A DNA stretch of 10,127 nucleotides, from contig CALBKQ010000220.1 in the NCBI GenBank assembly GCA_937895645.1, positions 1 to 10,127 on the forward strand. Direction: 5' to 3'. Below, piece by piece: positions 1 through 5,933 of the stretch. Source of the DNA: an uncultured Clostridia bacterium. Lineage in GTDB: Bacteria > Bacillota > Clostridia > Oscillospirales > Acutalibacteraceae. A model generated the notes under the pieces. The model saw only the letters and a program-made list of their open reading frames with translations. It had not been told where the DNA came from and did not search any database. A program made the translations under genes and the position numbers. Numbering within the stretch: the stretch's first letter is position 1; each line of letters begins with the position of its first letter.

Positions 1-1031
1 TAGTTTCTGCCACCTGCAATACAACCACCAACATATTCACCATCATTCTGGAAGTCCATAATGAAAATTGGTTTGCCTGTTTCACCATTACGCATTTTTT
101 TGTTCCAGAAATAAAGCTCTTTTCTTTGCTCAGGGGTAGGAATAAGGTCTTTATCAGCACCATGACCTACTGGCATATAGTTAAAGTTGAGCATATATTT
201 TGCACCTTTATCGATTGCAAAATCAACAAACTCGTCACTTGTAACGATAGGCAAGTTCTTTCTTGTATAGCAAACAGATAAACCAAAAAGGCACTTTTTC
301 TTTTTAAGTAAATCCATAGCCTTTATTGTTGTGGCATAAGCACCTTCGCCACGACGCCAGTCGTTTGAAGATTCGTCACCTTCAAGACTTAGTGCCAGAG
401 TAATGTTGCCACACTCATTCATAGCGTCACAAAAAGCCTCGTCAACCAGCGTTGCATTTGTGAAAATAAGAAAAATACAATCTTTATTGTTTCTGCAGAT
501 TTCAAGTACTTCCTTTTTCTTGATAAGTGGCTCACCACCGGTAAGCCAATAGAAGTGACAACCTAATTCTTTACCTTGTGTTACAATGCTTTGCATTTCT
601 TCAAGGCTTAAATTAAGGTGATGACCATATTCAGCCGACCAACAACCTTTGCAGTTAAGATTACAAGCACTTGTAGGGTCAAAAAGAATGTTGAAAGGAA
701 TGTTGCATTTGTATTTTTCACGGTTTGCACGTACAGCTTTTGTGCCATAATAACCTGCGTCAATACCAAAAGAAAGAAGCATCTGTTTTACAACATTTCT
801 GTCAATATCATTGAGAATACTTAAAGCAAACTGAGTCCATACATTATCTTTATCAAGAGCAACTTCCTGAAATTTCTTAAAGTTTTCAGGTGGGAAAATC
901 TTGTTAAAGATAGGCTCAATCTTATGGCTTAACTTTACAATATTAGCATGTGGGTCTTTATCCACATATTTAAGTAATCTGTCAAGGGCAATACCAAGAC
1001 TTGCTTTTTGAAGATTGTAAACTGCTTTCAT
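1..1031 (-). CDS. Radical SAM protein with probable SPASM-like C-terminus (partial, cut by left edge)
   Basis: Translating the complement from the ATG at 1031-1029 gives 343 open codons to the window edge; the C-terminus is missing. The radical SAM iron-sulfur motif CxxxCxxC is present as CNLNCKGC (Cys123, Cys127, Cys130), followed by the SAM-binding GGEP motif at 165-168. Both are hallmarks of radical SAM enzymes, which cleave S-adenosylmethionine reductively with a 4Fe-4S cluster. About 110 residues without a recognised motif precede the Cys motif. The visible end, GGCIAGGRN (335-343), looks like the entry to a Cys-rich SPASM-type auxiliary cluster region, but its Cys set lies outside the window. 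The start is supported by AAAGGAAG at 1036-1043. Substrate unknown: the protein resembles the broad peptide- or protein-modifying group, and no precursor peptide is visible upstream. Family call is secure, function is not. Confidence 0.9.
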   Translation of the reverse strand, partial: MKAVYNLQKASLGIALDRLLKYVDKDPHANIVKLSHKIEPIFNKIFPPENFKKFQEVALDKDNVWTQFALSILNDIDRNVVKQMLLSFGIDAGYYGTKAVRANREKYKCNIPFNILFDPTSACNLNCKGCWSAEYGHHLNLSLEEMQSIVTQGKELGCHFYWLTGGEPLIKKKEVLEICRNNKDCIFLIFTNATLVDEAFCDAMNECGNITLALSLEGDESSNDWRRGEGAYATTIKAMDLLKKKKCLFGLSVCYTRKNLPIVTSDEFVDFAIDKGAKYMLNFNYMPVGHGADKDLIPTPEQRKELYFWNKKMRNGETGKPIFIMDFQNDGEYVGGCIAGGRN

Positions 1032-1035
1032 AATG

Positions 1036-1043
1036 CTTCCTTT
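1036..1043 (-). promoter_or_regulatory. Ribosome binding site of the radical SAM gene
   Basis: On the minus strand AAAGGAAG lies 4 nt before the ATG at 1031, somewhat close but purine-rich. It supports this start over later Met codons. Confidence 0.6.
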
Positions 1044-1071
1044 CATAGTTTTGAAAAATCATACATTATAT

Positions 1072-1100
1072 ATTTTATTGTAAATTGAAAATAAAGTCAA
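1072..1100 (-). promoter_or_regulatory. Sigma-A promoter for the radical SAM gene
   Basis: Read on the minus strand, the -35 box is TTGACT (1100-1095) and the -10 box is TAAAAT (1077-1072), separated by exactly 17 bp. Transcription would begin near 1065, giving a leader of roughly 34 nt before the ATG. This is the clearest promoter in the 1032-1242 divergent gap; the rest of that gap is AT-rich with no ORF or strong hairpin. Confidence 0.65.
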
Positions 1101-1200
1101 TAATTTTATTATGTCATTTATTATATTTTATACGGTTTGTGGGAAAAATAAACAGAAATGAAAATAAATTATTAAAACAGTAGAAAAAATTTACAAAATA

Positions 1201-1209
1201 TGGTATATT
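1201..1209 (+). promoter_or_regulatory. Possible extended -10 promoter for yfmF-yfmH
   Basis: TGGTATATT is an extended -10 element (TG-n-TATATT) that would start transcription near 1216, about 27 nt before the yfmF ATG. No good -35 box lies 16-18 bp upstream. TTTACA at 1190-1195 is the only -35-like hexamer and is not correctly spaced. Tentative. Confidence 0.3.
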
Positions 1210-1242
1210 TATTTTTATCTATAATGTAAAGGTGAATCTTTA

Positions 1243-2523
1243 ATGAATAACAAATTCTATACCGAAATAGCAAATGGTGTAAAGCTTCTTTGCATAAACA
1301 GTAACAAGTTCAAAACAAATTGCATTAAGGTAGATTTTTATTTGCCTATAAATGAGCAGTTTCCTGCGCTTAATGTACTTGCATCTCTTATGGGACACAC
1401 CTCAAAAAGATATAATACCGTAAAAACTTTCAATTCAAAAGTTGAGGGTATGTATGACGCTTGTTTTGACGCATCAATTTCAACTATTGGTGAAAAAGTG
1501 CGAATACGCTTTTCAATGGAAGTGCTTGACGATAAATTCACACTTGACGCTAATCTTATTTCAGAAGAAGCAGTGGATTTTGTTGTTGATATTCTTAAAA
1601 ACCCAAATTGTGACGAAAATGGTTTTGATGAAGAATTTACAGCCCGCGAAATAAGATTTACACTTGAAAATATTGAAGCCTTAAAGAATGACAAACGCTC
1701 TTATGCAGTAACAAGACTTCGTCAGCTTATGTGTAAAGATGAGCCATACGGAATAGATTATGAAAAACTTGAAAATGATGTAAAAATGCTTGATAATAAA
1801 GCACTTTTAACTGCTTATAAAAAGATGCTTACAGATTCAACCGTTGTAATTACTGCCTGTGGTAGTATTGACAGTGAAATGTTAATAAGCAAGTTTAAGA
1901 AGTTTGCCAACAATATTGAAAACAGAAATCCTGCAAAACTTAATACAATCTTTGTTACAAAAGCTGATGAAATCCGTTATTTTACAGAAGAACTGGAAGT
2001 TAATCAGGCAAAACTTGTAATTGGTCTTCGTGCAGGTATGAATGATGCTAACGACAATTATTTTGCATACCGTGTTATGACCGATATTTTTGGTGGTGGC
2101 CCATACTCAAGATTGTTCCATAATGTCCGTGAAAAGATGAGCCTTTGCTATTATTGTGGTGCAAGACTTGTGCGTGAAAAGGGCATAATTATTATTCAAA
2201 GTGGAATTGAAGAAGAAAATTACGAAAAAGCTGTTAATGAAATCTTTAATCAGCTTGATATTATGAAAAAAGGTGAGTTTACAGATGAAGATTTTAATTC
2301 TTCAATTATTGCATTGAGTGATGCGTTCAAAGGCGTTGAGGATTCACCTGTTGCAGTGTGTAATTTTTATAGTTCTCAGGATTTTGACGAAGAAATTGTA
2401 AGCGGACCCGAATTTGCAGAAAAGATTTCACAAGTTACACGTGAACAAGTTGTTGAGGCTGCAAAAAAAGTAAGCATTGACTCAGTTTATCTTCTTAAAG
2501 GGGAGGGTACAGAAAATGAGTAA
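1243..2523 (+). CDS. yfmF: M16-family peptidase-like protein YfmF (non-zinc partner; EF-P 5-aminopentanol modification-associated)
   Basis: A 426-residue M16 (pitrilysin/insulinase) fold protein. The N-terminal half has the layout of an M16 domain, but the segment around 45-80 (LASLMGHTSKRYNT onward) has no HxxEH zinc motif, so it should not be catalytic alone. The C-terminal half keeps the Arg/Tyr motif: FGGGPYSRLFHNVRE at about 283-297 with Arg290, Arg296 and Tyr303/Tyr304. In two-subunit M16 enzymes this motif helps hold substrate in the partner's active site. The start is set by AAAGGTGA (1228-1235), 7 nt upstream. The stop overlaps the next gene by 8 nt. Family knowledge: Bacillus subtilis YmfF and YmfH (databases often write YfmF/YfmH) are needed genetically for 5-aminopentanol modification of elongation factor P; the biochemical role is unclear. 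Cytoplasmic, no signal peptide. Confidence 0.85.
   Translation: MNNKFYTEIANGVKLLCINSNKFKTNCIKVDFYLPINEQFPALNVLASLMGHTSKRYNTVKTFNSKVEGMYDACFDASISTIGEKVRIRFSMEVLDDKFTLDANLISEEAVDFVVDILKNPNCDENGFDEEFTAREIRFTLENIEALKNDKRSYAVTRLRQLMCKDEPYGIDYEKLENDVKMLDNKALLTAYKKMLTDSTVVITACGSIDSEMLISKFKKFANNIENRNPAKLNTIFVTKADEIRYFTEELEVNQAKLVIGLRAGMNDANDNYFAYRVMTDIFGGGPYSRLFHNVREKMSLCYYCGARLVREKGIIIIQSGIEEENYEKAVNEIFNQLDIMKKGEFTDEDFNSSIIALSDAFKGVEDSPVAVCNFYSSQDFDEEIVSGPEFAEKISQVTREQVVEAAKKVSIDSVYLLKGEGTENE
2498..2506 (+). promoter_or_regulatory. Ribosome binding site that sets the yfmH start
   Basis: AAGGGGAGG lies inside the end of yfmF, 9 nt before the ATG at 2516. It argues against the upstream in-frame ATG at 2477, which has no such site and would add 13 residues unlike the family. 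Confidence 0.75.
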
Positions 2524-3787
2524 TATCAAAGAAATAAGAAACGAACTCTTAAAAGACAGTTATTATGAAATTGACCATTCATCAGGTTTCAAGATTTTTG
2601 TGTACCCTAAAGAAAATTATTCTTCAACTTATGCAGTTTTCGGCACAAAATATGGTTCAATAGATACTTGCTTCAAAAAAGAGGGCGAAAGTGAATATAC
2701 AGAAGTGCCTGAAGGTATTGCTCACTTTTTAGAGCATAAACTTTTTGAAAGTGAAGAACTTGACGCTTTTGCACGCTATGCAAAAACAGGGGCAAGTGCA
2801 AACGCTTACACTTCATTTGACAAAACTTGTTACCTTTTTCAATGTAGTGGTAACTTCGAAGACTCTCTTGAAATCTTACTTGACTTTGTAAGTAATCCTT
2901 ATTTTACAGAACAAACAGTACAAAAAGAGCAGGGTATTATTGGTCAGGAAATCAGAATGTATGAAGACGAACCGGGCTGGGAGTCATTATTCGTACTTCT
3001 TCGTGCTATGTATCATAATCACCCTGTCCGCATTGATATTGCGGGTACAGTGGAGTCAATCAGCCATATTACTGCTGATTTGCTTTATGAATGTTATGAC
3101 ACATTCTATAATCCTGCAAATATGGCACTTGCTGTTGCAGGTAATGTTACAGTAGAACAAGTGCTGAGCATTGCAGATAAAATGCTTAAACCAAAAGAAA
3201 GCAAAAAAGTAGAGCGTAAATTCCAGATTGAGCCTGAAAGCGTTGTAGAAAAATATGCTGAGCGTCATTTGTCAGTTGCTATGCCTATTTTCGCAATCGG
3301 TTTCAAAGAAAAAGTTAAGACTCCTGAAAGAACATTGAAAGAGTCTATGGAAAGTGGTATTTTACTTGATATTATTGCAGGTCCAACATCTTCACTTTAC
3401 GAAGAACTTCTTAAAGATAACCTTATAAACACAACTTTTGATACAGAGTATTTTGAGGGCTATGGTTATTCTGCACACATTTTTAACGGTGAAAGCAAAG
3501 ACCCTGGGGCAGTTCGTGAAAGAATAAACGCTGAAATTACAAGAATTATTAACGATGGTGTTGACCGTGAAGCCTTTGAGCGTATCAAGAAAAAGCATTA
3601 CGGTAGTCTTGTAATGGATTTCGACAGTATCGATTCAATAAGCAATTCACTTATTAGTGCATATTTCAATGGTGAAGGTCTTTATGACCAGTTAAAACTT
3701 CTTGAAAGCATAACTGTTGAAGATATTGACAATCGACTTAAAAATGCGTTTAACATTGAAAATTCTTCAATGTCAGTAATAAAGTAG
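2516..3787 (+). CDS. yfmH: M16 zinc peptidase YfmH (EF-P 5-aminopentanol modification-associated)
   Basis: A 423-residue M16 metallopeptidase. The inverted zinc motif HxxEH is intact as HFLEH: His70 and His74 bind zinc and Glu73 is the catalytic base. The third ligand is probably Glu145, with Glu138 seven residues before it, as in insulin-degrading enzyme. The C-terminal half has GPTSSLYEELLKDNLIN where active M16 partners carry Arg, so the Arg/Tyr motif is missing here and present in YfmF. The two should work as a heterodimer, as in mitochondrial processing peptidase. The first 8 nt (ATGAGTAA) contain the yfmF stop, favouring translational coupling and matched amounts. The stop codon TAG is made of a TA target dinucleotide plus the first G of the inserted element downstream. 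The C-terminus (SMSVIK) still looks normal for the family. No signal peptide; cytoplasmic. Confidence 0.87.
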   Translation: MSNIKEIRNELLKDSYYEIDHSSGFKIFVYPKENYSSTYAVFGTKYGSIDTCFKKEGESEYTEVPEGIAHFLEHKLFESEELDAFARYAKTGASANAYTSFDKTCYLFQCSGNFEDSLEILLDFVSNPYFTEQTVQKEQGIIGQEIRMYEDEPGWESLFVLLRAMYHNHPVRIDIAGTVESISHITADLLYECYDTFYNPANMALAVAGNVTVEQVLSIADKMLKPKESKKVERKFQIEPESVVEKYAERHLSVAMPIFAIGFKEKVKTPERTLKESMESGILLDIIAGPTSSLYEELLKDNLINTTFDTEYFEGYGYSAHIFNGESKDPGAVRERINAEITRIINDGVDREAFERIKKKHYGSLVMDFDSIDSISNSLISAYFNGEGLYDQLKLLESITVEDIDNRLKNAFNIENSSMSVIK

Positions 3788-3811
3788 GGTGACAGGAATA
3801 ATCCGAATCAG
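3787..3811 (+). repeat. Left terminal inverted repeat of the MITE-like element
   Basis: 25 bp that pair with 4034-4058. Mismatches fall at 3792 (A for G), 3796 (G for A) and 3808 (T for C), read against the complement of the right end. Confidence 0.8.
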
Positions 3812-3885
3812 CCCTTAAACGGCTATTTTTAAGTCTTTTCGGCATTTCGGATTTGAAAGGCGTCAGCCTTCCTGCATCCTCAACA

Positions 3886-3948
3886 CCAAAAATCCAATAA
3901 AAATATCTCGTTTTAAGGTCGAAGATTTTTTACAGAGAGGATTTTTGG
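3886..3948. repeat. Internal 10-bp inverted repeat of the MITE-like element
   Basis: CCAAAAATCC (3886-3895) and GGATTTTTGG (3939-3948) are perfect inverted copies around a 43-nt interior. They would close a second-level stem within the long fold formed by the terminal repeats. Confidence 0.7.
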
Positions 3949-3969
3949 ACAAGACAAGGCAAAAACGGA

Positions 3970-3990
3970 GCAAATCCTTTATGGATTTGC
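3970..3990. repeat. Perfect 8-bp hairpin inside the MITE-like element
   Basis: GCAAATCC (3970-3977), loop TTTAT, then GGATTTGC (3983-3990). It is followed by GAGTATTTTA, not a clean T-run, so it is a weak terminator at best and more likely part of the folded transcript. Confidence 0.65.
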
Positions 3991-4010
3991 GAGTATTTTA
4001 ACGAAGTATT

Positions 4011-4054
4011 GGCAGAAATCAGCCTGTAAAAAACTGGTTCGGATTATTTCTGCC
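4011..4054. repeat. 9-bp inverted repeat linking the interior to the right end of the element
   Basis: GGCAGAAAT (4011-4019) is an exact inverted copy of ATTTCTGCC (4046-4054), which is part of the right terminal repeat. The right end can therefore form its own hairpin as an alternative to pairing with the left end. Confidence 0.65.
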
Positions 4055-4058
4055 ACCC
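4034..4058 (-). repeat. Right terminal inverted repeat of the MITE-like element
   Basis: 25 bp that pair with 3787-3811 at 22 positions, ending CACCC just before the TA at 4059-4060. The lgt ribosome binding site begins 6 bases beyond that TA. Confidence 0.8.
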
Positions 4059-4065
4059 TATCTTG

Positions 4066-4072
4066 AAAGGAG
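4066..4072 (+). promoter_or_regulatory. Ribosome binding site that sets the lgt start
   Basis: AAAGGAG lies 8 nt before the ATG at 4081. A longer in-frame TTG start at 4063 would place this site inside the coding region, so 4081 is preferred. Confidence 0.8.
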
Positions 4073-4080
4073 TAATCTTT

Positions 4081-5010
4081 ATGAAATGGCTTACAGGCTA
4101 TACAGAAGTTAGTTTTCCAGGACTCAATTTAGATTTGAATGTATATGAAAATCTTGTTGAGTTTACCATTCCCGGTTGGGATATTGATATTACAATTAAG
4201 TTTTATGGTGTAATAATCGCATTTGGCTTTATTCTTGCCGTGCTCTTTGGTGGCAGAATGGCTTACAAATGGAAAATGAGCATTGACAAAATGCTTGATG
4301 TTCTTATCTGGGGAACATTGGGTGGTATTATTGGTGCAAGACTTTATTATGTAATTTTTCAGTGGGATAATTATAAAGGTGACTTGCTTTCTATATTCAA
4401 AATATGGGAGGGCGGACTTGCCATTTACGGTGGTATTATAGGTGGTCTTGCCGCTGCATATTTTGTTTGCAAAAAAGTTGACTTACCTTTCTTAAAACTT
4501 CTTGACCTTGCAGGTATGAGTTTGCTTATAGGTCAGGGAATTGGCAGATGGGGCAACTTCACAAATCAGGAAGCTTTTGGTATAAATACAGATTTACCTT
4601 GGGGTATGACAAGCGAAAAAATTGATGCCTACATAAACGCTCATTACAGCGATTTGGCATCAATTGGTATTGTTATGGAGTCAGGTAGCCCTGTTCATCC
4701 TACATTCCTTTACGAGTCAATCTGGTGCCTTTTAGGTTTTGTAGTCCTTTATATTGTTTGCAAAAAGTTCCATAAGTTTGATGGTCAGTTGATTTTAGGT
4801 TACGGCATTATTTATGGTCTTGAAAGAGCAGTTGTAGAAGGACTTCGCACAGATAGTCTTTATATAGGTAGTTCAAATATTCGTGTTTCTCAACTTGTTT
4901 CATTGGCACTTGTGGTTTCTTGTGCTTTGTTGACTATTGTAAAACTGATTCAGGTGAAACAAGAAAAAGAGGCAGTTGTTAAGGCTTATAAGGAGAAAAA
5001 CAATGTATAA
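4081..5010 (+). CDS. lgt: Prolipoprotein diacylglyceryl transferase
   Basis: A 309-residue polytopic membrane enzyme that moves a diacylglyceryl group from phosphatidylglycerol to the lipobox cysteine of prolipoproteins, the first step of lipoprotein maturation. The family signature GRWGNFTNQEAFG is at 156-168, and Arg157 corresponds to E. coli Arg143. YGLERAVVEGLR at 245-256 holds Arg249, corresponding to Arg239. The loop WEGGLAIYGG (109-118) places Tyr116 where E. coli has the important His103; Tyr here is familiar in Firmicute homologues. Hydrophobic segments near 43-60, 73-93, 112-130, 142-155, 213-228, 236-252 and 270-290 fit the usual seven-helix layout. Length is normal. The last codons overlap folD by 8 nt. 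Any yfmH-lgt co-transcription would have to read through the MITE-like element. Function is certain from motifs. Confidence 0.95.
   Translation: MKWLTGYTEVSFPGLNLDLNVYENLVEFTIPGWDIDITIKFYGVIIAFGFILAVLFGGRMAYKWKMSIDKMLDVLIWGTLGGIIGARLYYVIFQWDNYKGDLLSIFKIWEGGLAIYGGIIGGLAAAYFVCKKVDLPFLKLLDLAGMSLLIGQGIGRWGNFTNQEAFGINTDLPWGMTSEKIDAYINAHYSDLASIGIVMESGSPVHPTFLYESIWCLLGFVVLYIVCKKFHKFDGQLILGYGIIYGLERAVVEGLRTDSLYIGSSNIRVSQLVSLALVVSCALLTIVKLIQVKQEKEAVVKAYKEKNNV
4990..4995 (+). promoter_or_regulatory. Ribosome binding site that sets the folD start
   Basis: AAGGAG, within the last codons of lgt, lies 7 nt before the ATG at 5003. The upstream in-frame ATG at 4976 would add nine non-conserved residues and has no such site. 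Confidence 0.8.
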
Positions 5011-5851
5011 GATTATTGACGGTAAAGAGGTTTCTGCATCTGTAAGAAATCAGATAAAAGAAGAAGTTGAAGAACTTAAAAATCAAGGCAAAAAAACAGG
5101 TCTTGCTGTTGTAATTGTAGGTAATAATCCTGCTTCACGCGTTTATGTTAACAACAAGAAAAAGGGTTGTGCAGAAGTGGGGATGGATTCATTTGAATAT
5201 GCTCTCCCTGAAGGAACAACAACTGAAGAATTGTTAGCATTAGTAGAAAAACTTAATAATGACGACAATGTTGACGGTATTCTTTGTCAGTTACCGTTAC
5301 CAAAACAAATTGACGAGAAAAAAGTACTTAATGCCATTGTTCCGCATAAGGATGTTGACGCTTTTCACCCTGTAAACACAGGTCATATTATGATTGGCGA
5401 CCATTCATTTCTCCCTTGCACTCCTGCAGGAATTATGGAAATGCTTAAATATTACAACATTTCTGTTGAGGGTAAAGAGTGTGTTGTAATCGGCAGAAGT
5501 AATATTGTAGGTAAGCCAATGGCTATGCTTCTATTAGGTCAGAATGGTACAGTTACAATCTGTCATTCACGCACAAAAGACCTTGCAGAAGTTACAAAAA
5601 GAGCCGATATTCTTGTTGCTGCAGTAGGTATTGCATACTTTGTAAAAGAAGATATGGTTAAAGACGGCGCAGTCGTAATTGATGTTGGTATGAACAGAAA
5701 TGGGGAGGGCAAACTTTGTGGTGATGTTGATTTTGAGAATGTTAAAGACAAATGCTCATTCATCACCCCCGTACCTGGTGGCGTAGGCCCAATGACAATA
5801 ACAATGCTTTTGAAGAATACTTTAACAGCTTCCAAACAACATAAAAAATAG
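5003..5851 (+). CDS. folD: Bifunctional methylenetetrahydrofolate dehydrogenase / methenyltetrahydrofolate cyclohydrolase
   Basis: A 282-residue FolD, the usual length. It interconverts 5,10-methylene-, 5,10-methenyl- and 10-formyl-tetrahydrofolate with NADP(H) in the cytoplasm, supplying one-carbon units for purines, formyl-Met and methionine. Seen motifs: the catalytic Tyr/Lys pair in YVNNK (Tyr48, Lys52), the substrate-site QLPLP at 96-100, KDVDAFHPVN at 116-125, the nucleotide-binding GRSNIVGKP at 164-172, and the C-terminal TPVPGGVGPMT at 255-265. All expected key residues are present. The first 8 nt (ATGTATAA) contain the lgt stop, so the two genes are probably translationally coupled. 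An 82-bp gap separates it from copA; a small CGCA/TGCG hairpin (5862-5873) lies there without a T-run, so no clear terminator ends the unit. Confidence 0.96.
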   Translation: MYKIIDGKEVSASVRNQIKEEVEELKNQGKKTGLAVVIVGNNPASRVYVNNKKKGCAEVGMDSFEYALPEGTTTEELLALVEKLNNDDNVDGILCQLPLPKQIDEKKVLNAIVPHKDVDAFHPVNTGHIMIGDHSFLPCTPAGIMEMLKYYNISVEGKECVVIGRSNIVGKPMAMLLLGQNGTVTICHSRTKDLAEVTKRADILVAAVGIAYFVKEDMVKDGAVVIDVGMNRNGEGKLCGDVDFENVKDKCSFITPVPGGVGPMTITMLLKNTLTASKQHKK

Positions 5852-5920
5852 TTTCTTTTTCCGCAATACTGCGTGACATTAAAATTTATAGGGGACAAGT
5901 ACCAATCATCCCTTTTCATA

Positions 5921-5926
5921 AAGGAG
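5921..5926 (+). promoter_or_regulatory. Ribosome binding site of copA
   Basis: AAGGAG lies 7 nt before the ATG at 5934. No convincing sigma-A promoter or copper-sensor operator was found in the 5852-5933 gap, so copA may be read from upstream or from a poorly matching promoter. Confidence 0.7.
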
Positions 5927-5933
5927 TGAGTAA

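Larger units (their letters stand above)
3785..4060. mobile_element. MITE-like non-autonomous element with 25-bp terminal inverted repeats and TA flanks
   Basis: The two ends of this non-coding stretch are inverted copies: 3787-3811 (starting GGGTGACAGGAATAATCCG) matches the complement of 4058-4034 at 22 of 25 bases. TA flanks each end (3785-3786 and 4059-4060), consistent with a 2-bp TA target duplication as made by IS630/Tc1-mariner transposases. The body is about 272 bp, holds no ORF with a ribosome binding site, and is rich in hairpins: 3886-3895 with 3939-3948, 3970-3990, and 4011-4019 with 4046-4054. No transposase lies in the window, so it would be moved in trans. It occupies nearly all of the yfmH-lgt gap and leaves the lgt ribosome binding site intact just outside its right end. 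The repeat structure is seen directly; mobility and the transposase family are inferred. Confidence 0.75.

Noticed and set aside
618..824. Open frame of 68 codons on the plus strand
   Set aside because: It lies wholly antisense to the radical SAM gene, has no ribosome binding site and no recognisable protein features.
1220..1225. Perfect TATAAT as the yfmF -10 box
   Set aside because: It ends 2 nt before the ribosome binding site (1228-1235), so transcription would start within that site; TTTACA at 1190-1195 is 24 bp away. Probably a chance match in AT-rich DNA.
3788..4080. A small protein gene in the yfmH-lgt gap
   Set aside because: No frame combines a start, a ribosome binding site and useful length; the terminal inverted repeats explain the stretch better.
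5862..5873. Hairpin CGCA-ATAC-TGCG as a folD terminator
   Set aside because: The stem is only 4 bp and no T-run follows.
5852..5933. Copper-sensor operator (CopY TACAnnTGTA box or a CsoR-type site) upstream of copA
   Set aside because: No TACAnnTGTA match and no G/C-run palindrome of the CsoR kind. GGGGACAAGTACC is not symmetrical.
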